Positions 7,934 to 16,325 of a stretch of 64,000 nt of DNA are shown here, piece by piece. This stretch comes from Vulcanimicrobiota bacterium (GTDB lineage Bacteria > Vulcanimicrobiota > Vulcanimicrobiia > Vulcanimicrobiales > Vulcanimicrobiaceae): the NCBI GenBank assembly GCA_003151115.1, contig PLWS01000002.1, positions 434,001 through 498,000 of the forward strand, in the 5' to 3' direction. Position numbers and translations under genes: made by a program. Positions within the stretch are counted from its first letter, which is position 1, and each line of letters opens with the position of its first letter. The notes beneath the pieces were generated by a model that made no database searches, was not told where the DNA came from, and worked only from the letters and a program-made list of their open reading frames with translations.

Positions 7934-9282
7934 CCTGCGGCGATTAATTGCCGTCGCGTCCATCCCTCGCCGCGCAACTTCATCGCGGTCGCGACCGTGC
8001 GCGCACTCCAGGCGACGATCCATGCGACCGGCACGCCGTACAGGCCGATGTGCAAGACCTTGATGCAGAGATAGCAGACCGGTACCACCAGAACGCCGGT
8101 GAGAATTCCGACCGTGAGCGAAAAGCGCGTGTCCCCGGAAGCACGAATCGGCGACATCGACACCATCGCGTAGCCCTTGAGCGGCAGCGTGAACATATGC
8201 AGCGCGAGCGGCCACGCGGCCGCCGACGCGACCACGGCATTGAGCGTAAAGAGAAATGCGAGCGGCCAGGCCAGCGCCGCGCAAACAGCGCCGGTCAGCG
8301 TCGTCAGCCAGAACGAAACGATGCGCGCGCGTTTGAAAAACGAACGGGCGCCTTCGACGTCGTGCGCTCCCAGGCGCTGCCCGATTACCGTTTGCGCCGC
8401 GGACTGCAGCGGGCTCGGAACGACGAACGTGATGTCGGAAACGACGTTGAGCGCGCGGAATGCCGAGATGGCAACGGCGCCCAGCGGCGCCAGCATCGCT
8501 ACGATGAACGAGTCGGGCGCGATGACGGCAAAGAGAAAGACGACTTCCGGTAATCCGAGGCGCGCGCATTCCAGCGCCAGCCGCACGTTGAAATCGAACG
8601 ACGCGAAGACTTGGTAGATCGGCCGGCGCAGCGTGTAGATGACCGCGCAGACGCAAGCGATGCTCTCGGAGAGCAGTGACGATATCCCGGCGCCGGCGAT
8701 GCCGAGCGGATGATGCGTTCCCCACCCGAGCGCGAGGATGAGCAGCAGCGGAATGTGCACGACGTTGACGATGGCCAGCACCAGGACGCCCAATACGCGG
8801 TTGCCGGCGGCGCCCAAGCCGACGATCAGCGTTCCGGAGATCGCGATCGGCAGGAGCGAAAAGCAGCGCAGCGTCAGGTAGACCGAACTTTGGGGCGCGC
8901 TCGCGAGATGCCCGACCATCGCGTGGATGACCACGGGCGCCAACGGAATGCTAGCGAGCGCGGCCACGATCGCGCTCGCAAACGGCACGATGAACCCGGC
9001 GCGCACGGTTTGGCCGTAACGTTCAAGGTCGCGGGCCCCGACGCGCTGCGCGGCGATGATCGACATGCCGCTGAAAAAACCGAAGATCGAAAAAGCCACT
9101 GCCGTAAAAACGGTCGCTGCACCCGTCACGCCCGCGAGCGCGACGGTGCCGAGGCTGCCGATCGCGATCGTATCGACCACGCCCAACAGTTGATCGCCGA
9201 GCATCGTAAAAGCAATGGGAAGCGAAAGGCGCCGGATTGCGGCGCCCATGTTCCGGTGATCGACCAGCATCCCGCTCTCCAT
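7930..9282 (-). CDS. MATE-family multidrug/metabolite efflux transporter
   Basis: The 450-residue, roughly 12-helix protein has the MATE duplication: an N-terminal half starting IRRLSLPIAFTMLGDQLLGVVDTIAIGSLG and a second half starting around ARLGLPEVVFLFAVIAPDSFIVAMLAPLG. MATE proteins export cations or small organics against Na+ or H+ gradients. The ATG at 9282 overlaps the kynureninase stop in TGATG, so the two genes are translationally coupled. Export of a kynurenine-pathway product is a reasonable inference from context only. Reading further upstream would run antisense-frame sequence through kynU, so that longer form is rejected. Confidence 0.85.
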   Translation of the reverse strand: MESGMLVDHRNMGAAIRRLSLPIAFTMLGDQLLGVVDTIAIGSLGTVALAGVTGAATVFTAVAFSIFGFFSGMSIIAAQRVGARDLERYGQTVRAGFIVPFASAIVAALASIPLAPVVIHAMVGHLASAPQSSVYLTLRCFSLLPIAISGTLIVGLGAAGNRVLGVLVLAIVNVVHIPLLLILALGWGTHHPLGIAGAGISSLLSESIACVCAVIYTLRRPIYQVFASFDFNVRLALECARLGLPEVVFLFAVIAPDSFIVAMLAPLGAVAISAFRALNVVSDITFVVPSPLQSAAQTVIGQRLGAHDVEGARSFFKRARIVSFWLTTLTGAVCAALAWPLAFLFTLNAVVASAAAWPLALHMFTLPLKGYAMVSMSPIRASGDTRFSLTVGILTGVLVVPVCYLCIKVLHIGLYGVPVAWIVAWSARTVATAMKLRGEGWTRRQLIAAG

Positions 9283-10433
9283 CACATCTTGGTAATCGCG
9301 TCCAGCGCTTCGAAGAGCGCACCGATCTCGTCGTCGGTGGTGTAAAAGTGCGGGCCGACGCGGATGCCGCATCCCGGGCGATAATCCACGAAGATCCGCC
9401 GCGCGATCAACTCGCGGTACACTTCTTGCGATCCAGGAAAGTCGATCGCGATCCAGCCCGTGCGTTTTTCCGATTCGAGCGGTGTGTTCACTTGCAAATC
9501 GCGTTCGAGCGCGCGCTCGGCGATCAGGTTGGTCAGCCGCACGTTGTGCGCGCGAATCTGCGGGACGCCCACTTTGCGGATCAGGTCGTGTCCGGGTTTC
9601 GCGGCCATATATCCGGGAATCGTCGGCGTTCCGGTTCCCCAGCGGTACATCGAAGGCGCCCATACCATCGGCGCCGGTTCGAATGCGAACGGGCGCGCGT
9701 GCGCCATCCAGCCGGTGACCGCCGGTTCGAGACGTTCGCGCAGCTCCGGCTTGACGTAAATCCAGCCGCAGCCGGCCGAACCGCATAGCCACTTATGGCT
9801 TCCGCCGGTCACGATGTCGAGGTCCCACTCCGTGACGTCGTACGGATAGACACCGGTGGTTTGATACGCGTCGACGCACAGCAGCGTTCCGGTCGTGCGG
9901 CAGTGCGCTTGAATCGCGCGCACGTCGCAGAGCGCACCCGAAATGTAATACGCGTGCGAGAGCACCGCGATCGCGGTGCGTTCGGTGATCGCTCCGATGA
10001 TGCGCTCGGTCGGAACGGTGCGGCCGTCGTCGGATGGAACGATCCGCGGCTGCGCGCCGAAGCGCTGCCATTCGCTCCAGACATAGGTCAGCGAAGGAAA
10101 CTGCAGGGCTTCGTACACGACTTCATTGCGTGGCGCCTCGAAACGCAGCGCGGTCGCCAGTGCCGCTTGCAGCACGGAAACATTCGGCGCCAAGAAGACG
10201 CTGCCGGCCGGGGCGCCGACGATCGCGCCGATGCCGTCCGCTATTTCGGCGATGCGCGGCAGCCAAAGTTCCCACGCCTCGGGTCCATCGGTCTCCCACT
10301 CTTGCGCGTATTGCGCGAGCGCGTTCTTTACGTCGCGCGGCGCGGCGCCCATCGAGTGGCTGACCAAATAGGCCGACGTATCGAGAATCGGAAAACGGTC
10401 TCTTAATACCGGCGCCGTGGCGGTGTTTTGCAT
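9282..10433 (-). CDS. kynU: Kynureninase-type PLP hydrolase
   Basis: The 383-residue fold-type-I PLP enzyme has the cofactor aspartate in CVDAYQTTG (D188) and the Schiff-base lysine in TGGSHKWLCG (K214). Kynureninase cleaves L-kynurenine to anthranilate and alanine. The family includes isopenicillin-epimerase-like relatives, but the adjacent tryptophan 2,3-dioxygenase makes kynureninase the likely role. The ATG at 10433 overlaps the dioxygenase stop (TGATG). A kynurenine formamidase gene, needed between the two steps, is not in the window. Confidence 0.82.
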   Translation of the reverse strand: MQNTATAPVLRDRFPILDTSAYLVSHSMGAAPRDVKNALAQYAQEWETDGPEAWELWLPRIAEIADGIGAIVGAPAGSVFLAPNVSVLQAALATALRFEAPRNEVVYEALQFPSLTYVWSEWQRFGAQPRIVPSDDGRTVPTERIIGAITERTAIAVLSHAYYISGALCDVRAIQAHCRTTGTLLCVDAYQTTGVYPYDVTEWDLDIVTGGSHKWLCGSAGCGWIYVKPELRERLEPAVTGWMAHARPFAFEPAPMVWAPSMYRWGTGTPTIPGYMAAKPGHDLIRKVGVPQIRAHNVRLTNLIAERALERDLQVNTPLESEKRTGWIAIDFPGSQEVYRELIARRIFVDYRPGCGIRVGPHFYTTDDEIGALFEALDAITKM

Positions 10434-11215
10434 CAATACCCCTTTCCGAGAAAGGTTCGCACTTCCCACAGCTCCGGAAAGAAGCGATTCTCAAGCGTCG
10501 TCGCAAGATAGGCGACGCCGAGCGAACCGCCCGTGCCCCGTTTTGCACCGATCATGCGTTCGACCATGCGGATGTGCCGTCCGCGCCACAGCAAGAAGCG
10601 CTCGTCGAATTCGATCAGCTGTTCGAGGAGCATATAGAGATCGTAGTGCTCTTTGCTACCCGAATAGATCGTGCGAAATGTCGCGAGGAGCTCATCATGC
10701 GTACCAACGGCAAATCCGCGCCCATGCAAGTACTCCTTGACGCGATCGTAGAGCGATGGCTCGGCCAAGCGGCGCTCCAAGCGTGCCCGCTGCTCCGCGT
10801 TCATCTGAATATGTTTGAGCGTCTCCGTGTTGCGCAGGCCCGCTACGAACTCAATCTCGCGAAACTGCAGCGATTGAAAGCCGCTGGCCGGGTTGAGGTG
10901 GTCGCGAAAGGCGTTGAATTCGTGCGGTGTCATCGTTTCGAGGATGTCCACCTGCGTTTCGATGAGACGCTGGATAGGATCCATGCGCCTGAAATGCTTG
11001 GCTACGCGCAGCAGATCGCCGGCCGCCAGGTCGCGCATGACCGCTTCTATTTCGTGCAGCAGCTGCTTGAACCATAATTCGTACACCTGATGGATGACGA
11101 TGAAGAGCATCTCGTCGTGATGCGGCGGCGACGAGAGCGGCTGCTGCAGCGAGAGCAATTTGTCAACCTGCAAATACGAGCCGTACGAGAGCTGTTCTTT
11201 GGCGCCGGGCTTCAT
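10433..11215 (-). CDS. kynA: Tryptophan 2,3-dioxygenase
   Basis: The 260-residue heme enzyme opens the indole ring of L-tryptophan to N-formylkynurenine. Visible hallmarks are FIVIHQVYELWFKQ (about 38-51, with the substrate-binding His42), SGFQSLQFREIEF, and RGRHIRMVERMIGAKRG then TGGSLGVAYL, where His214 is the expected proximal heme ligand. Length is close to the bacterial norm (about 270-280). It is first of three coupled minus-strand genes: kynA, kynU, MATE exporter. Confidence 0.93.
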   Translation of the reverse strand: MKPGAKEQLSYGSYLQVDKLLSLQQPLSSPPHHDEMLFIVIHQVYELWFKQLLHEIEAVMRDLAAGDLLRVAKHFRRMDPIQRLIETQVDILETMTPHEFNAFRDHLNPASGFQSLQFREIEFVAGLRNTETLKHIQMNAEQRARLERRLAEPSLYDRVKEYLHGRGFAVGTHDELLATFRTIYSGSKEHYDLYMLLEQLIEFDERFLLWRGRHIRMVERMIGAKRGTGGSLGVAYLATTLENRFFPELWEVRTFLGKGY

Positions 11216-11279
11216 GCGCGTACGGTTTGCCGTGCGCCTCTACGGGGCCCGCCGCAAGGCTGCGCGAAAAGCGGAGTAG

Positions 11280-11912
11280 ATGCACAAAGTTCTTCGCTTC
11301 GCTCTTCCGGCGGTATTTCTGTTGGCCGCGTGCAGCGGAAGCCAAGCGCCGGCTCCGAGCCCCACTCCCTCGCCTGCCCTGCGCAATCCGCTGGGCGTCG
11401 CCCTTTATCCGCGAGCGGAAGTTATCGCCGTCCGATCGTTTCGGCAAGTAGTAACGAACGAGCAAACGCGCGGAACAGTTTTTTCTGACGGCGCGGGGAC
11501 GTACGACGGGCAAGAGGTCGTCGCGGCCAGCGATGCATCGTTTGCAAGACTCGCGGCGTGGGTCCGTCGCTTCGGCGCGCACGGACCCGGCGACACGCAG
11601 CAGTACGGTTTCGATTACGCAGCTTTCGAGCGCGGAGCGGGGAAGGGAACGCACGGCACGCTCGTGATCGTGATGGATCCCCAGGTCGTCGGCCGGCAGT
11701 TGGGTTCGATGCTGGGCCTGATCGAGAGATACCGTTCGCTGCCCGAGTTCATGCGCGGCCCGATCGATCAGCAAGTGAAGCAGCGCATAGGAATGACGCT
11801 CTCGGATGCGATGCATCCGGCGAGTCCGATTGGCGCGACGCTCGCAGCGTTGAGCGAATTCGAGCAGCGCAACTCCCGCGGCATCGTTATCGTCGACGCG
11901 GTGCGCCGCTAG
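11280..11912 (+). CDS. Lipoprotein of unknown function
   Basis: The 210-residue protein begins with a lipoprotein signal (MHKVLRFALPAVFLLAACSG; lipobox LAAC with Cys18), followed by a Pro/Ser/Ala linker (PAPSPTPSPA). The mature part is an alpha/beta domain with LGVALYPRAEVIAVRSF near the start and HGTLVIVMDPQVVG in the middle. No family could be recognised. It should be anchored to a membrane, facing the periplasm. It diverges from kynA, with 64 bases between starts. Confidence 0.7.
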   Translation: MHKVLRFALPAVFLLAACSGSQAPAPSPTPSPALRNPLGVALYPRAEVIAVRSFRQVVTNEQTRGTVFSDGAGTYDGQEVVAASDASFARLAAWVRRFGAHGPGDTQQYGFDYAAFERGAGKGTHGTLVIVMDPQVVGRQLGSMLGLIERYRSLPEFMRGPIDQQVKQRIGMTLSDAMHPASPIGATLAALSEFEQRNSRGIVIVDAVRR

Positions 11913-11928
11913 CAGCTCCGAATCCACG

Positions 11929-11951
11929 GTTGTGCACGGCTTATGCACAAC
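11929..11951. promoter_or_regulatory. 8-bp perfect inverted repeat containing a DnaA-box-like 9-mer
   Basis: GTTGTGCA (11929-11936) and TGCACAAC (11944-11951) are perfect complements separated by seven bases. The right half includes TTATGCACA (11941-11949), which matches the DnaA-box consensus TTATNCACA. It lies between the lipoprotein stop and the small gene at 12035, so it could be an operator, a DnaA-responsive site or an RNA hairpin. Confidence 0.4.
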
Positions 11952-12034
11952 TTCTTGCCGCTTATCCCCGCTCTCAACAGGGACTCACAAGCTCGCGGCG
12001 CTTAAACGAGGCCCGTCTTTATTGGGAGTGCTGC

Positions 12035-12355
12035 ATGAGCGGGCTTGTCGTTTTTACGTCGCTGCGGGAAGCGCTGAACGCCGGATACCACATCTACGGA
12101 AGAACCGAGCGGGGCTATTTGGCGCGCTTGCGTACGGATGGGGGTTGGGCGCTCGCGCTCGTCGAGTGTGTTCCGGGGGCGACTATGGGTACGAACGGCC
12201 ATATGGAACGCGATAAAACACAGACTGGCCTGCCCGAGAAATCCGAGACCGAGAAAGAAGCCGAAGAAGCGCGCAAAGGCGACCGGAAGCTCGAAGAGTA
12301 TGACAAAACGGTCGCCGATTCGTTTCCGGCGAGCGATCCGCCCGCGCAGCCCTAG
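12035..12355 (+). CDS. Small charged protein of unknown function with C-terminal FPASDPP motif
   Basis: The ATG at 12035 has a GGGAG ribosome site and gives 106 residues. The first half (MSGLVVFTSLREALNAGYHIYGRTERGYLARLRTDGGWALALVECV) looks like a small folded alpha/beta unit. The second half is a highly charged Glu/Lys helix (about 65-95) ending in DKTVADSFPASDPPAQP. The DSFPASDPP tail recurs in many short bacterial proteins of unknown role. No enzymatic motif is visible. It converges on the gene at 12368-12946. Confidence 0.6.
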   Translation: MSGLVVFTSLREALNAGYHIYGRTERGYLARLRTDGGWALALVECVPGATMGTNGHMERDKTQTGLPEKSETEKEAEEARKGDRKLEEYDKTVADSFPASDPPAQP

Positions 12356-12367
12356 CCCTGCCTTGAG

Positions 12368-12946
12368 TTAGCGGCTCCCCGTCTCGAATGCGTCGAGCGT
12401 AAAGATTTCGCCCGTGCTCGGACGGTTGCGCGGATCCTCCGCGATGAGGCGCCGCACGAACGTTTCGCAGTCGGCTGCCATCCATTCGGTATCTTTCCAG
12501 AGGTAGGGATTGTCCTGAAGCTTGCGCTGCAAGTCGATGAACGGTCGGAGCCGCCGGGTCGTGCCGATGATCATGTTGCCCCAGTGATAGTAGAACGGCT
12601 CGCCTTCGAGTAATCCCATTTTCACAAAAACGCCCATCCGCTCGAGCGTGCCTAGCGCTGCCATCCAAGGATACTCCGTGGCGGGTGTCGCGCGCAGATA
12701 GTCTTCGAAATCCGGTTGAGCCATTCGTGCCGCCAACTCGGTATTGATATACTGTCGTGCTCGGATAAAGCGTTCGTCGTCAAATTTCTCGAAAATGCGC
12801 ATCATCCCGTCGAGCTGCGTGGCACGGTGGGTTTCGTTGATCTGCTGCAATGCGACGCGAGCTTGCTGCATGCCGACGATCACCGTGAACATGATCACCA
12901 GTCCGGTGAACGCCGTCGCAATCGCGCTAAGGGCTTCCCAGTTCAT
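12368..12946 (-). CDS. Single-pass membrane-anchored protein, DUF4760-like
   Basis: The 192-residue protein has one N-terminal membrane helix (about 5-27, LSAIATAFTGLVIMFTVIVGM) and then a cytoplasmic helical region: THRATQLDGMMRIFEKFDDE, followed by a long aromatic-rich stretch with LERMGVFVKMGLLEGEPFYY and WGNMIIGTTRRLRPFIDLQR. This architecture resembles DUF4760-type proteins of unknown function. It sits between a small convergent gene and the tRNA-Ser gene. No operon partner is visible. Confidence 0.6.
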   Translation of the reverse strand: MNWEALSAIATAFTGLVIMFTVIVGMQQARVALQQINETHRATQLDGMMRIFEKFDDERFIRARQYINTELAARMAQPDFEDYLRATPATEYPWMAALGTLERMGVFVKMGLLEGEPFYYHWGNMIIGTTRRLRPFIDLQRKLQDNPYLWKDTEWMAADCETFVRRLIAEDPRNRPSTGEIFTLDAFETGSR

Positions 12947-13005
12947 GCGCCGAGTTTTAACCCCGGCGAAAGGGTCGCCCTCCGCGTGAGCCCAAGACCC
13001 GCTGT

Positions 13006-13093
13006 GGAGAGGTGGCAGAGCGGTTGAATGCAGCGGTCTTGAAAACCGCCGAAGGTGATGAGCCTTCCGGGAGTTCGAATCTCCCCCTCTCCG
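13006..13093 (+). tRNA. tRNA-Ser (anticodon UGA)
   Basis: An 88-nt class II tRNA. The acceptor stem is GGAGAGG with CCTCTCC and discriminator G. The anticodon stem GCGGT/ACCGC encloses the loop CTTGAAA, giving anticodon TGA. A long serine-type variable arm follows (GAAGGTGATGAGCCTTC), and the T-arm is GGGAG-TTCGAAT-CTCCC. CCA is not encoded. An HNH nuclease gene ends seven bases downstream on the opposite strand. Confidence 0.96.
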
Positions 13094-13099
13094 AGTTAC

Positions 13100-13753
13100 C
13101 TAGTCGTTCATAGTGCAATCAAAGAGCAACTGGGGCATCTCACGGCGGCGAGAACGCCGCCGCCGTTGTGATCGGCACTGCCGGCACTCATATTGCAGGC
13201 CATTCCAGGTGGCGCGATTTCGGCTGAAACCCGCGAGTGGAAGAAAATCGCGGTGCGTACTGCACCATGCCATTCCCGGCGGGCCTTCCTTGCGGATGGA
13301 ATTCGCCCCAAGAGTCTTGCCGAACGTGGTGCGGCGATGGATGATATTGCATCGCGTGTGTGAGAATGCAATGTTCCCCAGATCCCAAAAGCGCTCGACC
13401 GAGATATCCAGCCATGGCTCCTTATGGTCGATTCCTAGATCATCGGCGTCTTGTATCACGCTACTGCATCTATAACAAATGTCTCTAGCTAGTTCCTGAA
13501 CAAGCGAAAATAGAATAAGCTTCCTGAGGCGATGCGATGCGGTTCCTATAGGTACGCCGAGTTGTTTACGTTTCTTGTCTATCATTGTAAGCGTTATCGT
13601 GCCGAACAATTGTGCCATACGCTTGGCACTCAGCTGCTCACAAATACAATTTTCGTAAGAATGCTTAGCACAGAGATGGTTCGGTGAACCATTCAAATGC
13701 GTGTCGTATAAGTGCGGCCCGCCGTTGTTTCGGCGGACCGTGGGATTTAACAA
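13100..13753 (-). CDS. HNH endonuclease-like protein
   Basis: The 217-residue protein contains a zinc-finger/HNH core: CYRCS, LGIDHKEPWLD, LGNIAFSHTRCNIIH (about 92-140), followed by WCSTHRDFLPLAGFSRN and a second Cys pair CRQC with a basic tail (RSQRRRRSRRRE). HNH folds cut DNA with one metal ion. The first 45 residues also hold a possible zinc motif (CAKHSYENCICEQ). It starts at a TTG directly after an in-frame stop. Base composition is clearly AT-richer than its neighbours and it ends next to a tRNA gene, so recent acquisition is likely. Target is unknown. Confidence 0.7.
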   Translation of the reverse strand: MLNPTVRRNNGGPHLYDTHLNGSPNHLCAKHSYENCICEQLSAKRMAQLFGTITLTMIDKKRKQLGVPIGTASHRLRKLILFSLVQELARDICYRCSSVIQDADDLGIDHKEPWLDISVERFWDLGNIAFSHTRCNIIHRRTTFGKTLGANSIRKEGPPGMAWCSTHRDFLPLAGFSRNRATWNGLQYECRQCRSQRRRRSRRREMPQLLFDCTMND

Positions 13754-13768
13754 CTAGGCTGAACGCGT

Positions 13769-14473
13769 TTAAATAATCGGAAACGGTTTCCAACCGTGCT
13801 CCTGTGCCTGCTGAACGGCAGCAACGCCGGCCGGTACGACGATAAATCCCGGCAGCACGTTCTTTTCAAAATCGGCGAGCACGCCGGCCGACGTCGTTCC
13901 CAGCATCTTCGACGACAGCACCGCTGCGACGCCCGTCATCGCATTGTGGCAAACGAAGAATTTGCCGCCGCGCTTCATGACGGCTTGCGCGCTCCAGTCC
14001 TGGTAGATGCCGTTCGGATTGTCTGCCGAGGAGCTTAGGTCGAGATTGGAGCTCGCGGCGTAGTACGCGTTGGTGGGCGCCAGCTTAAAAGCTTTACCGA
14101 AGCCGTATTTCTTCCAAACGCTGTCGTTGAGCGCCAGCACGATCGACGGCCCCAAGATTACGCCGAGCGTCGAGAGTTTGCCGGCGCCGAGCGAAAACTG
14201 ATAGGCGTTCATCGAGTTTTGCATGTGCATGTAGAGACTGGCGATGCCGGGCGCGATGAGCAGCGGATCGACCGATTGAAAAACTTGTTTGTTCGCTCCG
14301 CCGCCGTTGAGCACGCTCATCATGGCTGCGCGGTTGTACTGCGATGGCGTCAAGATATGAAAATGCACCGGGGCGCGCGCCTGCGCGTCGGCGGCAAGCG
14401 GCTCTAATCCGACTGCTGCGGCGGAGACGCCGAGCGCGGCGGCTGAAACGAACTGCTTTCTGGAGAGAGGCAT
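13769..14473 (-). CDS. Exported DsrE-like protein
   Basis: The 234-residue protein has an N-terminal export signal with a Tat-like SRKQF and alanine-rich hydrophobic stretch, cleaving near ADAQA (about residue 32). The mature part has alternating strands and helices with FHILTPSQYNRAAMMSVLNG, FFVCHNAMTGVA and the end VLPGFIVVPAGVAAVQQAQE, reminiscent of DsrE/sulfur-relay-like folds exported to the periplasm. The single cysteine in VCHN could be functional. Substrate is unknown. A strong AGGAAGGAG lies upstream of the ATG. It diverges from the 7TM/GAF gene. Confidence 0.6.
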   Translation of the reverse strand: MPLSRKQFVSAAALGVSAAAVGLEPLAADAQARAPVHFHILTPSQYNRAAMMSVLNGGGANKQVFQSVDPLLIAPGIASLYMHMQNSMNAYQFSLGAGKLSTLGVILGPSIVLALNDSVWKKYGFGKAFKLAPTNAYYAASSNLDLSSSADNPNGIYQDWSAQAVMKRGGKFFVCHNAMTGVAAVLSSKMLGTTSAGVLADFEKNVLPGFIVVPAGVAAVQQAQEHGWKPFPII

Positions 14474-14565
14474 AGCGAAAAGGCTCCTTCCTCACAACGG
14501 GGAGATGGGCAGAGAATTTCACCGCCTTTTAGGAAGCCCCTAGCTCCGGGGCGAATCCACCGCGC

Positions 14566-16302
14566 GTGAACGCTCGCGGTATCGCCGTCACTGTTGCGAC
14601 TATAGCCGCCGTGATACTCGTTGCGGTCGAGATACAGTCATGGCCGCGGAGCGCCGGATTTAACTCGACCATTATAAGCGCCGGCCGATGCGTTGAACGA
14701 GTGGTCGCGGTCAGCCCCTTGGATCGCGGTACCGGGCTGCATGAGGGCGACGAGATCCTCTTGCCGGAGATGACGATGCCCGCGCGCGCGGCAATTACCT
14801 GGAACAACACGCCGACCCAAACCGGACGCGCCGGGGAATCGATCGCGCTTGCGATCCGGCGTGACGCGTCGGCGCTTACGATTGCCTATCCGCTCCGGCA
14901 CACCGACACCGTAACGCGCTTTATTGCGCAGCTTGGATTCAAGTTTTTTCTGCTGGCCGTGGGCGTCTTCGTATTGTGGCGCGGACGCGAGAGAGCCGCG
15001 ACCGTACTCGGCATTTGGTGCCTCGGCGTTGGCGTCGGCTTGCCTGACGCCTGGTGGGGCGGCTTGCCGGTGGGTGGCAGAGTATTCGGCGGCGCGTTAA
15101 CGGCAGCGTTGTGGACGTACTCTCCGCTCATGCTGTACTTGGTCGTAGAGTCGATCGCCACGGGCGTTTCGCGGCGTACGGTCACGATTGCGCGGACCGC
15201 AATGCTCGTTACGGTTGCGCCTGCGCTCATCCTCAATACCGTGAACGCGACGGCTCAGGCGCAAACCGGATGTGCGGCAGTCTATCTGACGCCTTGGCTG
15301 GTCAACGGATTGTTCTCGGCGGCGCAACTCGTCATCATCGCATTCTTCGCAGTCAGTTATACGCGCACGACGGGCATCGCGCGGCAGCGTATCCGCTGGG
15401 TTTTCTGGGCGTTCTTGATCAGCCGCTTCGGCGTCTTGCTGAATTTGTTCAATCGCTTACTCGTCCATCCGATCCATCTCTCCGGCGCCGAATGGTTGAC
15501 GGTCATGATTTTTCCGCTCGGCTGTGCGTACGCGATCCTGCGTCACCGTATCATAGACGTCAATTTCGTCCTAAACCGCACCCTGATCTACACGATCCTG
15601 ACGTCGGTCGCGGTCGGCATTTTCGTCCTGCTCGAGCACTTCTTGAATGCGATCGCCGTCAGCCGCGAAGGCAGTCTCGCTGTTGAACTCGCCGTTGCAT
15701 TGGCGTTAGGGCTCTCGTTCAACGCCGTGCTCAAACGCACGGAGCAGTTTCTCGATCGTACCCTGTTTCGCCGTAAATACGAAGCGGCGGTCGCGCTCCA
15801 GCAGCTCTCCGAAGACGCGGCTTACATGGAGAATCCCGATACGCTGATCGAATGCGCGACGCACGAGATCCCGCGCGCGATGGCCGCGCGCGGCGCGGCG
15901 ATTTACGAGCGGGTCGACGGAAAATACGCGCTGGCGGCAGCTAGCGGGTTGAGCGGGCTTCCGGCGGAAGTGGAAGTGGACGATCTTGCCTTCGTGCAGC
16001 TGCGCAAACGTCTCTCGCAGATCGATCTCTCCGAAGTCAACAGTGCGCTGGGGAACGATGCGATCGCCTTCGCGCTCTCCGTGCGCGGACAACTGACCGG
16101 CGCGTTCCTCTGCGGACCGCGCATAAACGGCGAGACGTTTGCTCCCGACGAGATCGCGCTGATCAGAAACGTCGTCCACGAAATCGGCGCGGAACTGCAC
16201 GCCATCCGGTCGCGCGAGAAGGCCGAGATCCTGAATGCCCTTACCTCGGGGCTGATCGATCTTCCGGCGGCGCGCCTGCGGCTGGCCCGAAAAGAGGAGT
16301 AA
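14566..16302 (+). CDS. Multi-pass membrane protein with GAF domain (sensor-like, no kinase)
   Basis: From a GTG start the protein has 578 residues. An N-terminal anchor is followed by a small PDZ-like periplasmic segment (about 45-85, VVAVSPLDRGTGLHEGDEIL), seven or so membrane helices (about 115-375, including YAILRHRIIDVNFVLNRTLI), a coiled linker RTEQFLDRTLFRRKYEAA, and a GAF-like domain (about 410-545). This is the front end of a known class of membrane histidine kinases, but no HisKA/HATPase or output domain follows. It may signal through protein contacts. Confidence 0.7.
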   Translation: MNARGIAVTVATIAAVILVAVEIQSWPRSAGFNSTIISAGRCVERVVAVSPLDRGTGLHEGDEILLPEMTMPARAAITWNNTPTQTGRAGESIALAIRRDASALTIAYPLRHTDTVTRFIAQLGFKFFLLAVGVFVLWRGRERAATVLGIWCLGVGVGLPDAWWGGLPVGGRVFGGALTAALWTYSPLMLYLVVESIATGVSRRTVTIARTAMLVTVAPALILNTVNATAQAQTGCAAVYLTPWLVNGLFSAAQLVIIAFFAVSYTRTTGIARQRIRWVFWAFLISRFGVLLNLFNRLLVHPIHLSGAEWLTVMIFPLGCAYAILRHRIIDVNFVLNRTLIYTILTSVAVGIFVLLEHFLNAIAVSREGSLAVELAVALALGLSFNAVLKRTEQFLDRTLFRRKYEAAVALQQLSEDAAYMENPDTLIECATHEIPRAMAARGAAIYERVDGKYALAAASGLSGLPAEVEVDDLAFVQLRKRLSQIDLSEVNSALGNDAIAFALSVRGQLTGAFLCGPRINGETFAPDEIALIRNVVHEIGAELHAIRSREKAEILNALTSGLIDLPAARLRLARKEE

Positions 16303-16325
16303 CCCCGCCTGCCGAACGCCCGCTC

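Noticed and set aside
9283-9792. N-terminal extension of the MATE gene into kynU
   Set aside because: The extra 170 residues are hydrophilic out-of-frame kynU sequence; the ATG in TGATG is the natural start.
11941-11949. Replication origin suggested by TTATGCACA
   Set aside because: Only one good DnaA-type box, no AT-rich unwinding region and no dnaA/dnaN nearby.
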